Counted from the stretch's first letter, positions 50,788-61,138 are shown. The stretch is DNA of 64,000 nucleotides from Gammaproteobacteria bacterium TMED78 (GCA_002171615.1 NHEF01000010.1:1-64000), one strand, 5' to 3'. Notes: generated from the letters alone by a model not told the origin. Translations and numbers: made by a program.

Positions 50788-51960
50788 ATGAATAAATTAA
50801 ACCAAGTTTTTTTTCTAACTATTCTATGTTTTTTTGCTACCGAGGGTAAAACAACCGAGGTAGCCATTTGCACTGATGCCGGTAATTTTATGGTTGAGCT
50901 TTATGACGAAGAAGCGCCTTTGCATGTAGAGAATTTCATTTATTATGTTGAAAAAGGGTTTTATTTGGGAACAGTCTTCCATAGAGTTATTAAAGATTTT
51001 GTAGTTCAAGGTGGAGGCTACACAAGAAATTTTAGAGGTAAACCTATTAGCGATCCTATCAAGAACGAATCAAAGAACGGAATAAAGAATAATATAGGAA
51101 CACTAGCAGCCGCTCGAGCTTCTAATCCTGATTCTGCTACTTCTCAATTCTATATCAACCTATCTGATAACCCTAGTCTTGATGCTACAAGAAATAATTT
51201 TGGTTATACGGTCTTTGGTGAAGTAAAAATAGGTATGGATACTATCAAAAGCATTGCTGATCTCCCTACTAGTGCATCAGGGCCTTTTATCTCAGATGTA
51301 ACTCAACCCCTAATTGCCATAACAGCAATTACAGTAGTACCAGAAAATAGATACCCAGAAATGGCATTAGAGCAAAAAACAGAAACATTACTTAAGGAAA
51401 TTTATTATGCGATTAATGAAGAAGCATTTGAATCTGCTGAAAGTTTTTTTAGAGAGTATCATGCTATTTGTGGCGAGGTAGGCCCTGAATTAATGTTATT
51501 AGAAATTAAAGTCCTAGCAACTCTTGAGAAAAATCAATTAGCAACGGAAATCTTAGCAGAGTACCTTCGGATAGCGGATAATACGAAAGAAGAATACCTT
51601 GAAGCATTAGCTCTATCAAGACAGCTAACATCAGGAATGGTAATACCAGAATCTAGAGAAACAATAAGATTAAGAGAAATCTCAGGAGATTGTTCTTTTC
51701 CAGTAATGCCGGATTTACCAGATGCTAGGATAGCGACCATCAATGAAATGGTAGAAGCACAAAATGAAGTAAAAAAATATATTGAGTTAAGTAATATTAG
51801 ATTGGAGTGTTTAGATAAAATAATAAACACAAGTGAAGATCCACTGGTCTATGATGATTTAAGGTTAGTAACCGCCGCATATAATCAAGCTGTTGATATG
51901 CAAAATGATATTGCGGGTAGCTTTAACACTCAAAGAACTATTTTTCTTGAAAGGCAATAA
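50788..51960 (+). CDS. Secreted cyclophilin-type peptidyl-prolyl isomerase with C-terminal extension
   Basis: FHRVIKDFVVQGGGYT, NSAT/SQFYINLSDN; about 200 aa beyond the PPIase domain. Confidence 0.9.
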   Translation: MNKLNQVFFLTILCFFATEGKTTEVAICTDAGNFMVELYDEEAPLHVENFIYYVEKGFYLGTVFHRVIKDFVVQGGGYTRNFRGKPISDPIKNESKNGIKNNIGTLAAARASNPDSATSQFYINLSDNPSLDATRNNFGYTVFGEVKIGMDTIKSIADLPTSASGPFISDVTQPLIAITAITVVPENRYPEMALEQKTETLLKEIYYAINEEAFESAESFFREYHAICGEVGPELMLLEIKVLATLEKNQLATEILAEYLRIADNTKEEYLEALALSRQLTSGMVIPESRETIRLREISGDCSFPVMPDLPDARIATINEMVEAQNEVKKYIELSNIRLECLDKIINTSEDPLVYDDLRLVTAAYNQAVDMQNDIAGSFNTQRTIFLERQ

Positions 51961-51964
51961 ATTA

Positions 51965-52720
51965 ATGAGCTCGTTTTACAAAGGAAAAAGAACTAGAAAT
52001 ATATATAATCCAGATGATAGTAAGCCCTTCAAACTAAGTAGAAGCAAAATTGATAGATTTATAGAGTGTCCTAGATGTTTTTATTTAGACCGTAGGTTAG
52101 GTGTTGATCGACCGCCAGGCTTTCCATTCAATTTAAATAGTGCTGTCGACTCTCTTCTCAAAAATGAATTTGATGCAATAAGAATTAAAAATGCTCAACA
52201 TCCATTCCTATTAGAAAAAAATATAGATGCTAGACCAGCTCAACATGAAAAATTAGATAAATGGAGAGAAAACTTTGTAGGTATCCAGTATCACCACGAA
52301 GAAACAAATCTTATTATAACTGGTGCGATAGATGATCTATGGCAAAACTCTAAACATGAATATATAGTAGTTGATTATAAATCAACGGCTAAAAAAGGGA
52401 GGATCGAGGCGCTTGATCAGGGGTGGCATGCTGGCTATAAAAGACAAATGGAAATTTATCAGTGGCTACTCAGAAAAAATAATTTACTCGTTTCTGATAC
52501 AGGATACTTTCTCTATGCAAACGGAATTACCGATAGGCCTTCTTTTGATGCAAGATTAGAATTTGATATGACGATTATCTCTTATGAGGGTCATGACGAC
52601 TGGATAGATGGAACTATTGAGGAAATATACGGATGCTTAAATAAAGACTTTATTCCCAAATCTAGCTCAAATTGTGACTACTGTTGCTATCAAAAAGCTA
52701 TAGATTCAGTGATTTTTTAA
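51965..52720 (+). CDS. PD-(D/E)XK nuclease family protein, Cas4/AddB-like
   Basis: LSRSKIDRFIECPRCFYLDRRLG; GAIDDLW...YIVVDYKST; C-terminal CDYCCY. Confidence 0.82.
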   Translation: MSSFYKGKRTRNIYNPDDSKPFKLSRSKIDRFIECPRCFYLDRRLGVDRPPGFPFNLNSAVDSLLKNEFDAIRIKNAQHPFLLEKNIDARPAQHEKLDKWRENFVGIQYHHEETNLIITGAIDDLWQNSKHEYIVVDYKSTAKKGRIEALDQGWHAGYKRQMEIYQWLLRKNNLLVSDTGYFLYANGITDRPSFDARLEFDMTIISYEGHDDWIDGTIEEIYGCLNKDFIPKSSSNCDYCCYQKAIDSVIF

Positions 52721-52729
52721 GAATAGACT

Positions 52730-53452
52730 ATGTTTATAAGAAGCATTATATTAATAATAATATTCTTACTATCTAACCAGATTTTGGCACAAAATCTTGA
52801 AACCTCTATCGCTGCTGGATATCTTGCAACTAGTGGCAACAGTAATAACCAAAGCTCCAATGCAAGTTTTGATACTTTGTGGCAACAATTATTATGGCAA
52901 CATAATATCTCAGGCTCAATAATTAATTCTAGCTCAGAAAATACGACTAAAGCAGAAGCTTATGCTCTTGAGTGGCAAAGTAATTACTCTAATAGAAATT
53001 CAGACTCTTATGCTTTTATAGTTATTTCTTGGGATCAGGATAAATTCAGCGCATATGATAATCAAATAAGACAATCTTTTGGTTATGGAAAAAGAATTAA
53101 GAATACTAATCAATATCAACTAAATGCAGAAATAGGTTTAGGTGCTAGACAAGCAAAGATAAATAATGAACTATGTTCCTGTGAAGAAAAAACAGAGCAG
53201 GATGAAGGCATTATACGAGTTAGTGGTAACTTCAATTGGCTAATTAGCGAAACAACAGAACTTCAACAATCGGTAGCAGTGGAAGGGGGATCAAACAACA
53301 CTTATTTTGAAGCTACTACAAGTTTAGATGTAAATATTATAAACAATATTGGCCTTATACTTTCATACACTCTTAAAAATAACTCTGACGTCCCTATTAC
53401 TAGAAAAAAAACTGATACATATACCTCTATTTCTCTTGAATACACATTCTAG
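52730..53452 (+). CDS. DUF481 family outer membrane protein
   Basis: Signal; TSIAAGYLATSGNSNNQSSNAS; terminal aromatic LEYTF. Confidence 0.85.
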   Translation: MFIRSIILIIIFLLSNQILAQNLETSIAAGYLATSGNSNNQSSNASFDTLWQQLLWQHNISGSIINSSSENTTKAEAYALEWQSNYSNRNSDSYAFIVISWDQDKFSAYDNQIRQSFGYGKRIKNTNQYQLNAEIGLGARQAKINNELCSCEEKTEQDEGIIRVSGNFNWLISETTELQQSVAVEGGSNNTYFEATTSLDVNIINNIGLILSYTLKNNSDVPITRKKTDTYTSISLEYTF

Positions 53453-53922
53453 TCTTCGCTCTCTTCTAGAAAATTAACTGATTCAGGCTCCTCCATAATA
53501 GAGCTTCTTTCGCCAGTTCTAAGAAATTCAGCATCTGATTCACTTATCTGATAGAACAAGCCTAAACTACATCTTGTGCCTGACCATATATCTCTCCCGA
53601 ACCCTTCTAGAACCGTAATTGAATCTAAATTACATAATCTATAAAAAGATACTTCATAAGAAAAGCTATCATATCTATCTAGACCAAAACACTCTCTTCC
53701 TAAGAAATTTCTATAAATGGACCCTCCATACATATAAAACAAGATAGAGGAGCTATCAACTATGTGAGTATCTCTCAAGCGCCTAGTGTCTATACATCTT
53801 TGCCCTTCTCTATCTATATCTATACCATCTAAGATTATAGAATCTTCTTGATTGTTTTCTTGTGAAAAAGATAGGCCTAATTTAAATACTAAAATTATTA
53901 GTAATATTAAAAATCTACACAT
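53449..53922 (-). CDS. Secreted hypothetical protein
   Basis: Signal peptide; Cys-containing RQCIDTRRLRDTHIVDSSSILFYMYGG. Confidence 0.6.
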   Translation of the reverse strand: MCRFLILLIILVFKLGLSFSQENNQEDSIILDGIDIDREGQRCIDTRRLRDTHIVDSSSILFYMYGGSIYRNFLGRECFGLDRYDSFSYEVSFYRLCNLDSITVLEGFGRDIWSGTRCSLGLFYQISESDAEFLRTGERSSIMEEPESVNFLEESED

Positions 53923-53984
53923 TAAAATCTCGTTATTATAAATAATCTAAAAAATGAGAAGTTGTTTATATTTTAGCCCAATCC

Positions 53985-55760
53985 TCAATAATCGATAATA
54001 TTAATTTGCCATATGCCTCTAACAGAATTAGCTAGAAATATTTTATCACTTGAATTAAGTATATCTAGATCTAATATCTCTTCTTCTGCTCTACCAATAT
54101 CAAGCAAATATTGTCTATAAATTCCTGGAAGTAAACCACTTTCTATCGGCGGAGTTAGAAGACGACCCTTAAACTCTATAAAGAGGTTAGCTATCGTTGA
54201 TTCAGTCAATTCAAGATTATTGTTTAAAATTATTACGTCATGAATATCAGTTACCTTCCTTTTAGCACTTGTAAGCGCATAATCATACACTTTCCTATTA
54301 GTTGTTTTATTTAAAACAAATACATCTTCTCTAACATCTAAAGGCTCATTTGAAACTAACACATTATAAGGGTCAGGAAGCTCAACTAATTTAGAAATTT
54401 CGACTCTTGGAGAGCCATATTTATTTAGTAATAACCTAACAATTAATGGATGCCTATTACTTTTTTTGGCATTGTAAATTTCTATGCTTTCATTTAACTT
54501 TTCGATTATTTTTTCATAATTAAAGTTAATCCCAAAAAATGTCGCTGTCCTCTTAAGTCTTCCAAGATGATCTTGAAGAAAGCTAAAATCTTCTGATAGC
54601 TCCCATTTTATTGTCTCTAGTAATTCAAAATTATCTATATTTTTTTTAATTATCTTTGATTTAGTAATACATTCCTGCCACTCTTCCTCTGGACTAGAAT
54701 CAATAACTATTCCTCCTCCTACTGCGTACTTTGCTTCTTTAGTTATATTGTTAAACCACGCAGTTCGAATCGCAACATTGAATTGTGAGCTGCCATCAGG
54801 CCTAATAAAACCAATACTTCCAGTATATATCTCTCTAGCACTTTGCTCTAAATTACTTATGATTTCCATTGTTCTATGCTTGGGAGCCCCAGTTATCGAA
54901 GCAGCAGGGAAAAGACTGCTAAGTATAGAGAGAGAGCTATCTGATGAATTAGCTTTAACAGAGCTTATCATTTGCCAAAGAGTAGGATATTTCTCTATCT
55001 CAAAGAGTGAATCTACTTTAACACTCCCGCTATTAGAAAATTTCCCTAGGTCATTTCTAACCATATCTGTAATCATTAAATTCTCAGCTTTATTCTTTTC
55101 AGACTCTTTGAGCCATTTTGCATTATTCTCATCACTCTTTAAGTCATAGCCCCTAGATATAGTTCCCTTCATTGGTCGACAAATAACCTCATTTCCATAT
55201 TTTTTGAAAAATAGCTCGTTTGAGGCTGATAGTATTGAAAAATCACTAGTCTCTATGTAAGCGCCATAACCAAAAGGTTGGTTATGTATCATCTGAGAAA
55301 ATAATGCTCTAGAGCAATTAAAAAAATTATCGAAACTAGATTTTAGCCTATAACTATAATTTACTTGATATGTATGACCCTCACGGATTAAATTTTGAAT
55401 ATATTTGATATTTTTGACATATGATTCTTTATTTATTTCTGACACCCAGTTAAGAGAGCTCCCAATAGCCAAATCAACTAAATAAGGATTTGGTATAGAG
55501 TTATATTCATTAAAAACAGCAAACCATGCTAGAGGAAAATTACTACTTGGAGAAAATGTTTTATATGTTTCATCAAAAGCACTAGAGGCCTCATAGCTCA
55601 AAAAACCAACCACCCATAGATGATCGACTAGTGATTTTTTCTCAGCTTTTCTGATGGTATCCTTTACTTCTTCAATAGAATTAGCTAAATATACCTCTAC
55701 AGGATCACGAAATTCGATCCAATCATTTTGTAGATCTCTTATTTGTATTAAAATGCTCAT
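53985..55760 (-). CDS. pabB: Bifunctional aminodeoxychorismate synthase component I / 4-amino-4-deoxychorismate lyase
   Basis: PFGYGAYIE, RPMKGTISRG, SITGAPKHRTMEII, YAVGGGIVIDSSPEEEW; C-terminal PabC domain NNNLELTESTIANLFIEFKGRLLTPPIESGLLPGIYR. Confidence 0.94.
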   Translation of the reverse strand: MSILIQIRDLQNDWIEFRDPVEVYLANSIEEVKDTIRKAEKKSLVDHLWVVGFLSYEASSAFDETYKTFSPSSNFPLAWFAVFNEYNSIPNPYLVDLAIGSSLNWVSEINKESYVKNIKYIQNLIREGHTYQVNYSYRLKSSFDNFFNCSRALFSQMIHNQPFGYGAYIETSDFSILSASNELFFKKYGNEVICRPMKGTISRGYDLKSDENNAKWLKESEKNKAENLMITDMVRNDLGKFSNSGSVKVDSLFEIEKYPTLWQMISSVKANSSDSSLSILSSLFPAASITGAPKHRTMEIISNLEQSAREIYTGSIGFIRPDGSSQFNVAIRTAWFNNITKEAKYAVGGGIVIDSSPEEEWQECITKSKIIKKNIDNFELLETIKWELSEDFSFLQDHLGRLKRTATFFGINFNYEKIIEKLNESIEIYNAKKSNRHPLIVRLLLNKYGSPRVEISKLVELPDPYNVLVSNEPLDVREDVFVLNKTTNRKVYDYALTSAKRKVTDIHDVIILNNNLELTESTIANLFIEFKGRLLTPPIESGLLPGIYRQYLLDIGRAEEEILDLDILNSSDKIFLANSVRGIWQINIIDY

Positions 55761-56285
55761 ATGATCAATCAGAAAGCTTTATATCGCTTAAAATTATTAA
55801 TACTCTCAGTTTTTTTATACTCTTCCAAATCTATTGGTCAGATAATTGTTGAACCTATTGGATATGCTTACTCAACTGAAATCGGAAGCTATGAGCTTAT
55901 ATTCCAAAGCTCATCTGAGTCCGCACCCTCTATGGGAAGATTTTTGGGCTTAAGAGTTGATAGATTAGAAATCGAGCCTATGAAAATAGAGCTAAACATA
56001 AATCAAAACTTTCAATTAAATTCATTAAAAGTAATGGCATTTGATTCAGATAATTCACTTATTTCTGAAGCGCCTTTTAATATAGAAATTGAAGCTCCTA
56101 ATAATTTAATTGAAATTATTACAACTGCAACTAATTCACCAATTATTAGGGCCGCTAATGCTGGAGTTGGTAGGCTATGGATAACCGCTTCATCACCCTC
56201 CTCGAATGGTGAAAACTATAAAATTCCATTGATTATTGCTGTAAATAGCAACAAAGAGCTACCTCAACCTCCACTTTTATATTAG
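55761..56285 (+). CDS. Secreted hypothetical protein
   Basis: Signal peptide; no family recognised. Confidence 0.55.
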   Translation: MINQKALYRLKLLILSVFLYSSKSIGQIIVEPIGYAYSTEIGSYELIFQSSSESAPSMGRFLGLRVDRLEIEPMKIELNINQNFQLNSLKVMAFDSDNSLISEAPFNIEIEAPNNLIEIITTATNSPIIRAANAGVGRLWITASSPSSNGENYKIPLIIAVNSNKELPQPPLLY

Positions 56286-56319
56286 ATTATAGAAGTACAA
56301 ATCTTAATCTTAAAAAATA

Positions 56320-58941
56320 ATGAAGAAAACAAGCAATGAGCTAAGACAAGATTTCATAGATTTCTTTGTAAAAAAAAATCATGAGCATATATCTAGCTCT
56401 TCATTAATTCCTGGTAATGATCCTACTTTACTCTTTACCAATGCAGGTATGGTGCAATTTAAAGATATTTTTTTAGGCTTAGAAAAGAGTAACTTAGTCA
56501 GAGCTGTCAGCTCTCAACGGTGTTTAAGAGCAGGGGGTAAGCACAACGATCTTGAAAATGTTGGATATACCTCTAGACATCATACTATGTTTGAGATGCT
56601 TGGAAATTTTAGCTTTGGAGACTACTCCAAACGAGAAGCAATAAATTATGCTTGGGAATTTATTACAGAAATTCTAAAAATACCTAAAGAAAAATTATGG
56701 TGTACTGTTTTTAAAGAAGATATTGAGGCAGAAAAAATCTGGTTAGATGAAATAGGGGTAAGCCCAGATAGACTTATAAAACTTGGAGAAAAAAGTAACT
56801 TTTGGGCTATGGGAGATACTGGGCCGTGTGGCCCTTGTAGTGAAATATTTTATGATCATGGTCCTAAAATTATGGGTGGACCGCCTGGCTCAGCTGAAGA
56901 AGATGGTGATAGATTTGTTGAAATCTGGAATTTAGTCTTTATGCAATATGATAAAGATGCAAATGGAAATTTGTCTCTACTTCCAAAACTCTCCGTAGAT
57001 ACAGGAATGGGGTTAGAAAGGATAACTGCTATTATCCAAGGAGTGCATTCGAATTATGAAATAGATACTTTCGAAAAAATTATTCAAGATACTATGAAGC
57101 TCCTTGACGAAAGAGATAAAGAAAATAAGTCACTTAGAGTTATCGCTGATCATATTAGAGCTAGTGTTTTCCTAATTTTAGATGGAATTTCACCTAGTAA
57201 TGAAGGAAGGGGGTATGTTTTAAGAAGAATAATGAGAAGAGCTCTTAGGCATGGATTTATGCTAGGCGCTAAAGAACCCTTCTTCTACAAACTAGTAAAA
57301 TCTGTGAACGAGCAAATGGGAAAGGCTTATCCAGAAATAAAAAATAGCATTGATCATATAGAAAATACTATCTCGGACGAAGAAGAAAAATTTTCAATTA
57401 CCCTATCAAATGGAATGAAGCTCCTAGAGGATGAAATAAAAAAAGTTGGAACAAAAGGCTCTATTTCGGGAAAGGTAGCATTTAAGCTTTATGATACTTT
57501 TGGGTTTCCAGTTGATTTAACAGAAGATATAGCAAGAGAGAGAGGCCTATCTATTGAAAAAGATATTTTTGAAACAGAGATGTTAAAACAAAAAAATAGA
57601 GCCAGACAATCTAATCAATTTATTATAGAAAAAACAAATTTACCAAAGACAAATCTAGAAACCAATTTTGAAGGTTATAATGAGCTAGATATAGAAGCAG
57701 AAATTTTATCTTTGTATAAAGGTCTAGACTCAGTTAATGCCTTAAGTGCTGGTGAAGAAGGATTAATAATTTTAGATAAAACTACCTTTTATGCTGAAGG
57801 GGGTGGACAAATTGGTGATTCTGGAAAAATTATTAATTCTAATAGTTCTGAATTCGAGGTAATTGATACGCAAAAAATAATGGGAGCTATTGTCCATTTA
57901 GGAAAAATAATAAAAGGTAACATAAAAAAAGGGGATAAAGTTATGGTTAATGTAGATAGCAATAAGCGATCTGCTATTGTCTTAAATCATTCAGCTACTC
58001 ACCTACTTCATTCTGCCTTACGATTCATATTAGGAGATCATATACAACAAAAAGGTTCTCTGGTTGCAGCAGACAGATTAAGATTTGACTTCTCTCATAC
58101 AAAGCCAATTAACCAAGAGAAGATTCTTGAGATAGAAGCTTTAGTCAATGATCAAATTGCTAATAATTTAGAAGCTGAAGTAAATACTTTATCTTACGAA
58201 GATGCTATAAAAGATGGTGCTTTAGCATTCTTTGCAGATAAGTATTCTGACAAAGTAAGAACACTAAAATTTTCAAGTTTCTCACATGAATTGTGTGGTG
58301 GAACACATGTAAAAAGAACGGGTGATATAGGCATCTTCAAAATTATCTCTGAGATTGGAGTATCATCAGGAGTTAGAAGAATTGAAGCCTTAACTGGACC
58401 AGCAGCACTGGTGTGGATGAATAATAACGAAAAAATACTTAAAAAAATAATCGTCATAACTAAAGCAAATAAAGAAAACGTTTTAAGTAAAATAGAAAAA
58501 ATAATTGAACACAACAAGGATCTTGAGAAACAGCTAAAAAACCTGAAAATTAAAGCCTTATCGAATAATAAAGATGACTCAACTCAAGAAGTAAAAAATA
58601 TAGATGGAGTTAAAGTTTTATCTAAAAGAATTGATGGCGCTGATATCAATACTTTAAGAGAAATATCTGACGGCCTAAAGAATAAGCTCGGATCAGGTGT
58701 AGTTATTTTAGGTAGCATTGAGCAAGATAAAGTTAGATTAATTACCAGTGTAAGCAAAGATCTAATCAATAAAATAAATGCTGGTAATTTAATTTTACCA
58801 TTAGCTAAAATAGTTGGAGGGAGCGGTGGTGGTCGTGCAGATTTTGCCCAGGCTGGAGGAATTGATCTAGACAAGCTTGATATAGCACTAGAATCAGCAC
58901 ATAACGAAGTAAAGAAAATTCTAGTAATAAAAGGAGCCTAG
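56320..58941 (+). CDS. alaS: Alanyl-tRNA synthetase
   Basis: SSSLIPGNDPTLLFTNAGMVQFKD, SHTKP..., HELCGGTHVKRTGDIG. Confidence 0.98.
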   Translation: MKKTSNELRQDFIDFFVKKNHEHISSSSLIPGNDPTLLFTNAGMVQFKDIFLGLEKSNLVRAVSSQRCLRAGGKHNDLENVGYTSRHHTMFEMLGNFSFGDYSKREAINYAWEFITEILKIPKEKLWCTVFKEDIEAEKIWLDEIGVSPDRLIKLGEKSNFWAMGDTGPCGPCSEIFYDHGPKIMGGPPGSAEEDGDRFVEIWNLVFMQYDKDANGNLSLLPKLSVDTGMGLERITAIIQGVHSNYEIDTFEKIIQDTMKLLDERDKENKSLRVIADHIRASVFLILDGISPSNEGRGYVLRRIMRRALRHGFMLGAKEPFFYKLVKSVNEQMGKAYPEIKNSIDHIENTISDEEEKFSITLSNGMKLLEDEIKKVGTKGSISGKVAFKLYDTFGFPVDLTEDIARERGLSIEKDIFETEMLKQKNRARQSNQFIIEKTNLPKTNLETNFEGYNELDIEAEILSLYKGLDSVNALSAGEEGLIILDKTTFYAEGGGQIGDSGKIINSNSSEFEVIDTQKIMGAIVHLGKIIKGNIKKGDKVMVNVDSNKRSAIVLNHSATHLLHSALRFILGDHIQQKGSLVAADRLRFDFSHTKPINQEKILEIEALVNDQIANNLEAEVNTLSYEDAIKDGALAFFADKYSDKVRTLKFSSFSHELCGGTHVKRTGDIGIFKIISEIGVSSGVRRIEALTGPAALVWMNNNEKILKKIIVITKANKENVLSKIEKIIEHNKDLEKQLKNLKIKALSNNKDDSTQEVKNIDGVKVLSKRIDGADINTLREISDGLKNKLGSGVVILGSIEQDKVRLITSVSKDLINKINAGNLILPLAKIVGGSGGGRADFAQAGGIDLDKLDIALESAHNEVKKILVIKGA

Positions 58942-58945
58942 AACT

Positions 58946-60403
58946 ATGAAACAAATAATTTATTTTTTTGGTTTATTTTTATATTTCTTTTGTAATCAAT
59001 CTTGGAGTCAGCAACCAAGCGAAGCAACAATTCGCCTGCTTGAGCGCAACAAAATGTTTGAACCTAAATTAATTGAGGTAGCTGAAAATGTATATGCCGC
59101 AGTTGGCTATCAAGTCTCCACTAATAGTTTTATTATTGGAGAAGATGGTATTATAGTAATTGATCCTGGCCAAACAATTTCAGGAGCTCAAAATTTTAAT
59201 ATAGTACTTAGAGAGCTAACTGATAAACCAATTAAAGCGATTATATACACACATGGACATCCTGATCATTTCAACGCTGCTAGTATCTTTTACTCTGAAG
59301 GAGTTGAAGTTTGGGCAAGGGATAATTTTGGATCTGAGACTGAGTTAGTTAGGCTTAATGGTTATCAAGGTGGAGTGAGAAGCTCAAATACTCAAGGTTT
59401 TGATCTTCCCATAGAGCAAAGAATTGGTGTTGGTATAGGCATACCTCCAACAAATCGTCCTGGGATGGGATTAATGTCAGATGGCATCATAACCAATAAT
59501 GTAGATGGAGTTAATCCTAATAATCTCGTATCACAAGCTCCAGCTAGAATGATTCAACCTAATAATATTTTTTCTACTGATCGTCAATCAATAGAGATTG
59601 CTGGAGTTTATCTAGAGCTTGTTAAGGCACCAGGTGAAACAGATGATCATTTATATGTTTGGTATCCAAAAGAAAAAGTTATTTTTACAGGAGATAACTT
59701 CTATCAGTCTTGGCCAAATACTTATCCATTGAGAGGAACAGCTAGAAGATCAGTTCGTGACTGGGTCGATAGTTTGAGTTCTATGGTTGAAGAGAAACCT
59801 GAAGTAGTAGTGCCTGGGCATACAGCACCTATGCAAAATGCTACAGAAGTGCTTACAAACTACCGAGATGCACTAAAATGGGTTTTAGATAAAACTATTG
59901 AGGGCGCGAAATCAAAACTTACACCAGATGAATTAATTAAATATACAGAATTACCTGACCACTTAGCACATTTAGACTACCTTCAAGATTATTATGGAAG
60001 TCGATGGGGAACGGTTCGCGATATATATGCTCAAGACCTAGGTTGGTTTGATGGTAACGTGCTTAGCTTATACAGACAAAATCCTATACAAAAAGCACAA
60101 CAATTAGCGGACTTACTTGGTGGAATCGAACCTCTTTCAGGTAAGGTATATGAAGCCTTAAATTCAGATAACTTTTTAATTGCTGCAGAACTTGCTGATG
60201 CTTGGTCTAAGCTAGAACCAGAAAATTATAAACCTTGGCTTGCTCTAGCTCAAGCGCTATCAGTTATAGCTGAACGGACCTTAAATGCCCCCGCAAGAAA
60301 CTATACCCAGTCTTCTGCAAATCAAGCAAGAATCAAGGGGGAAGAGATTCGTCTTTTACGAAATGATTTATCACTTCCTGAGGATATTACATTAGGTGAT
60401 TAA
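58946..60403 (+). CDS. Alkyl sulfatase-like MBL-fold protein
   Basis: THGHPDHFNAA, FTGDNFYQSWPN, VVPGHTAPM, YGSRWGTVRDIYAQDLGWFDG. Confidence 0.9.
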   Translation: MKQIIYFFGLFLYFFCNQSWSQQPSEATIRLLERNKMFEPKLIEVAENVYAAVGYQVSTNSFIIGEDGIIVIDPGQTISGAQNFNIVLRELTDKPIKAIIYTHGHPDHFNAASIFYSEGVEVWARDNFGSETELVRLNGYQGGVRSSNTQGFDLPIEQRIGVGIGIPPTNRPGMGLMSDGIITNNVDGVNPNNLVSQAPARMIQPNNIFSTDRQSIEIAGVYLELVKAPGETDDHLYVWYPKEKVIFTGDNFYQSWPNTYPLRGTARRSVRDWVDSLSSMVEEKPEVVVPGHTAPMQNATEVLTNYRDALKWVLDKTIEGAKSKLTPDELIKYTELPDHLAHLDYLQDYYGSRWGTVRDIYAQDLGWFDGNVLSLYRQNPIQKAQQLADLLGGIEPLSGKVYEALNSDNFLIAAELADAWSKLEPENYKPWLALAQALSVIAERTLNAPARNYTQSSANQARIKGEEIRLLRNDLSLPEDITLGD

Positions 60404-60434
60404 TAAGTAATATAATACCTACAGAGGGCTCTAG

Positions 60435-60539
60435 AATACTCTGCATGGCACTATCTTAGGCTCAGGCAACTTTTGGTGGCTTTCCCCATATGATGCACCC
60501 CAATCAATCGATAGAAATCTTCAAGATAGGTCGCTTTAA
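60435..60539 (+). pseudogene. Possible glycosyltransferase C-terminal remnant
   Basis: Open frame NTLHGTILGSGNFWWLSPYDAPQSIDRNLQDRSL* with GNFWW-type motif and no start. Confidence 0.3.
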
Positions 60540-60544
60540 AGGCC

Positions 60545-61084
60545 TTAAAAAGTAAACTCTAAATTATTTTTAAGTGATGTTGGATTATCTACCTTAATAA
60601 AATGAATATTTAGTCCATCTGCACATTCCTGATCTGAAATCTGATCGCCAACAAAAATTTCACTTTCATGATTATCAGGAAAAAGCTCTCTAAATTTCTG
60701 TATCATACCTGTATTTGGTTTTCTACATAAACAATTAGATTCTTTTAAATGAGGACATACGATTGCTATAGATATAGGTAAGTATGCCCTAATTATCTCA
60801 AGATTTTCATTTATAAATTCTTTAGTTATCAGTTTTCTGGATATATCAGGCTGATTTGATATTACAACTAAATTAAATTTTTTTTTGGAGAATATCAAAA
60901 TATCTTCTATGTCTTGTTTAATATTTACTTCATCTAAATTTCTTGGGGAAGATAACTTACTTGATCTATAAAACGCAGTATTTAATACGCCATCCTTATC
61001 AAGATATAGCGTATTTTTATATTCTGGATTTCTTTTTTGAAACTTAACCGCTTTGGCTCCAGCTTCTTTTGACTTATCGATCAT
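60545..61084 (-). CDS. HAD-IIIA (GmhB-like) phosphatase carrying a NeuB-derived N-terminal segment
   Basis: LYLDKDGVLN, VISNQPDISR, CPHLKESNCLCRKPNTGM, FVGDQISDQECA; N-terminus KEAGAKAVKFQKRNPE is NeuB-like. Confidence 0.7.
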   Translation of the reverse strand: MIDKSKEAGAKAVKFQKRNPEYKNTLYLDKDGVLNTAFYRSSKLSSPRNLDEVNIKQDIEDILIFSKKKFNLVVISNQPDISRKLITKEFINENLEIIRAYLPISIAIVCPHLKESNCLCRKPNTGMIQKFRELFPDNHESEIFVGDQISDQECADGLNIHFIKVDNPTSLKNNLEFTF

Positions 61085-61138
61085 ATTTATCGCTAGATCA
61101 AAAAGCCCATTATGGTTAATTCCTATTTCTGCGATAAA
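61022..61138 (-). pseudogene. NeuB N-terminal remnant in frame with the HAD gene
   Basis: Hand translation FIAEIGINHNGLFDLAINMIDKSKEAGAKAVKFQKRNPE; no ATG/GTG/TTG in frame before it. Confidence 0.7.
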
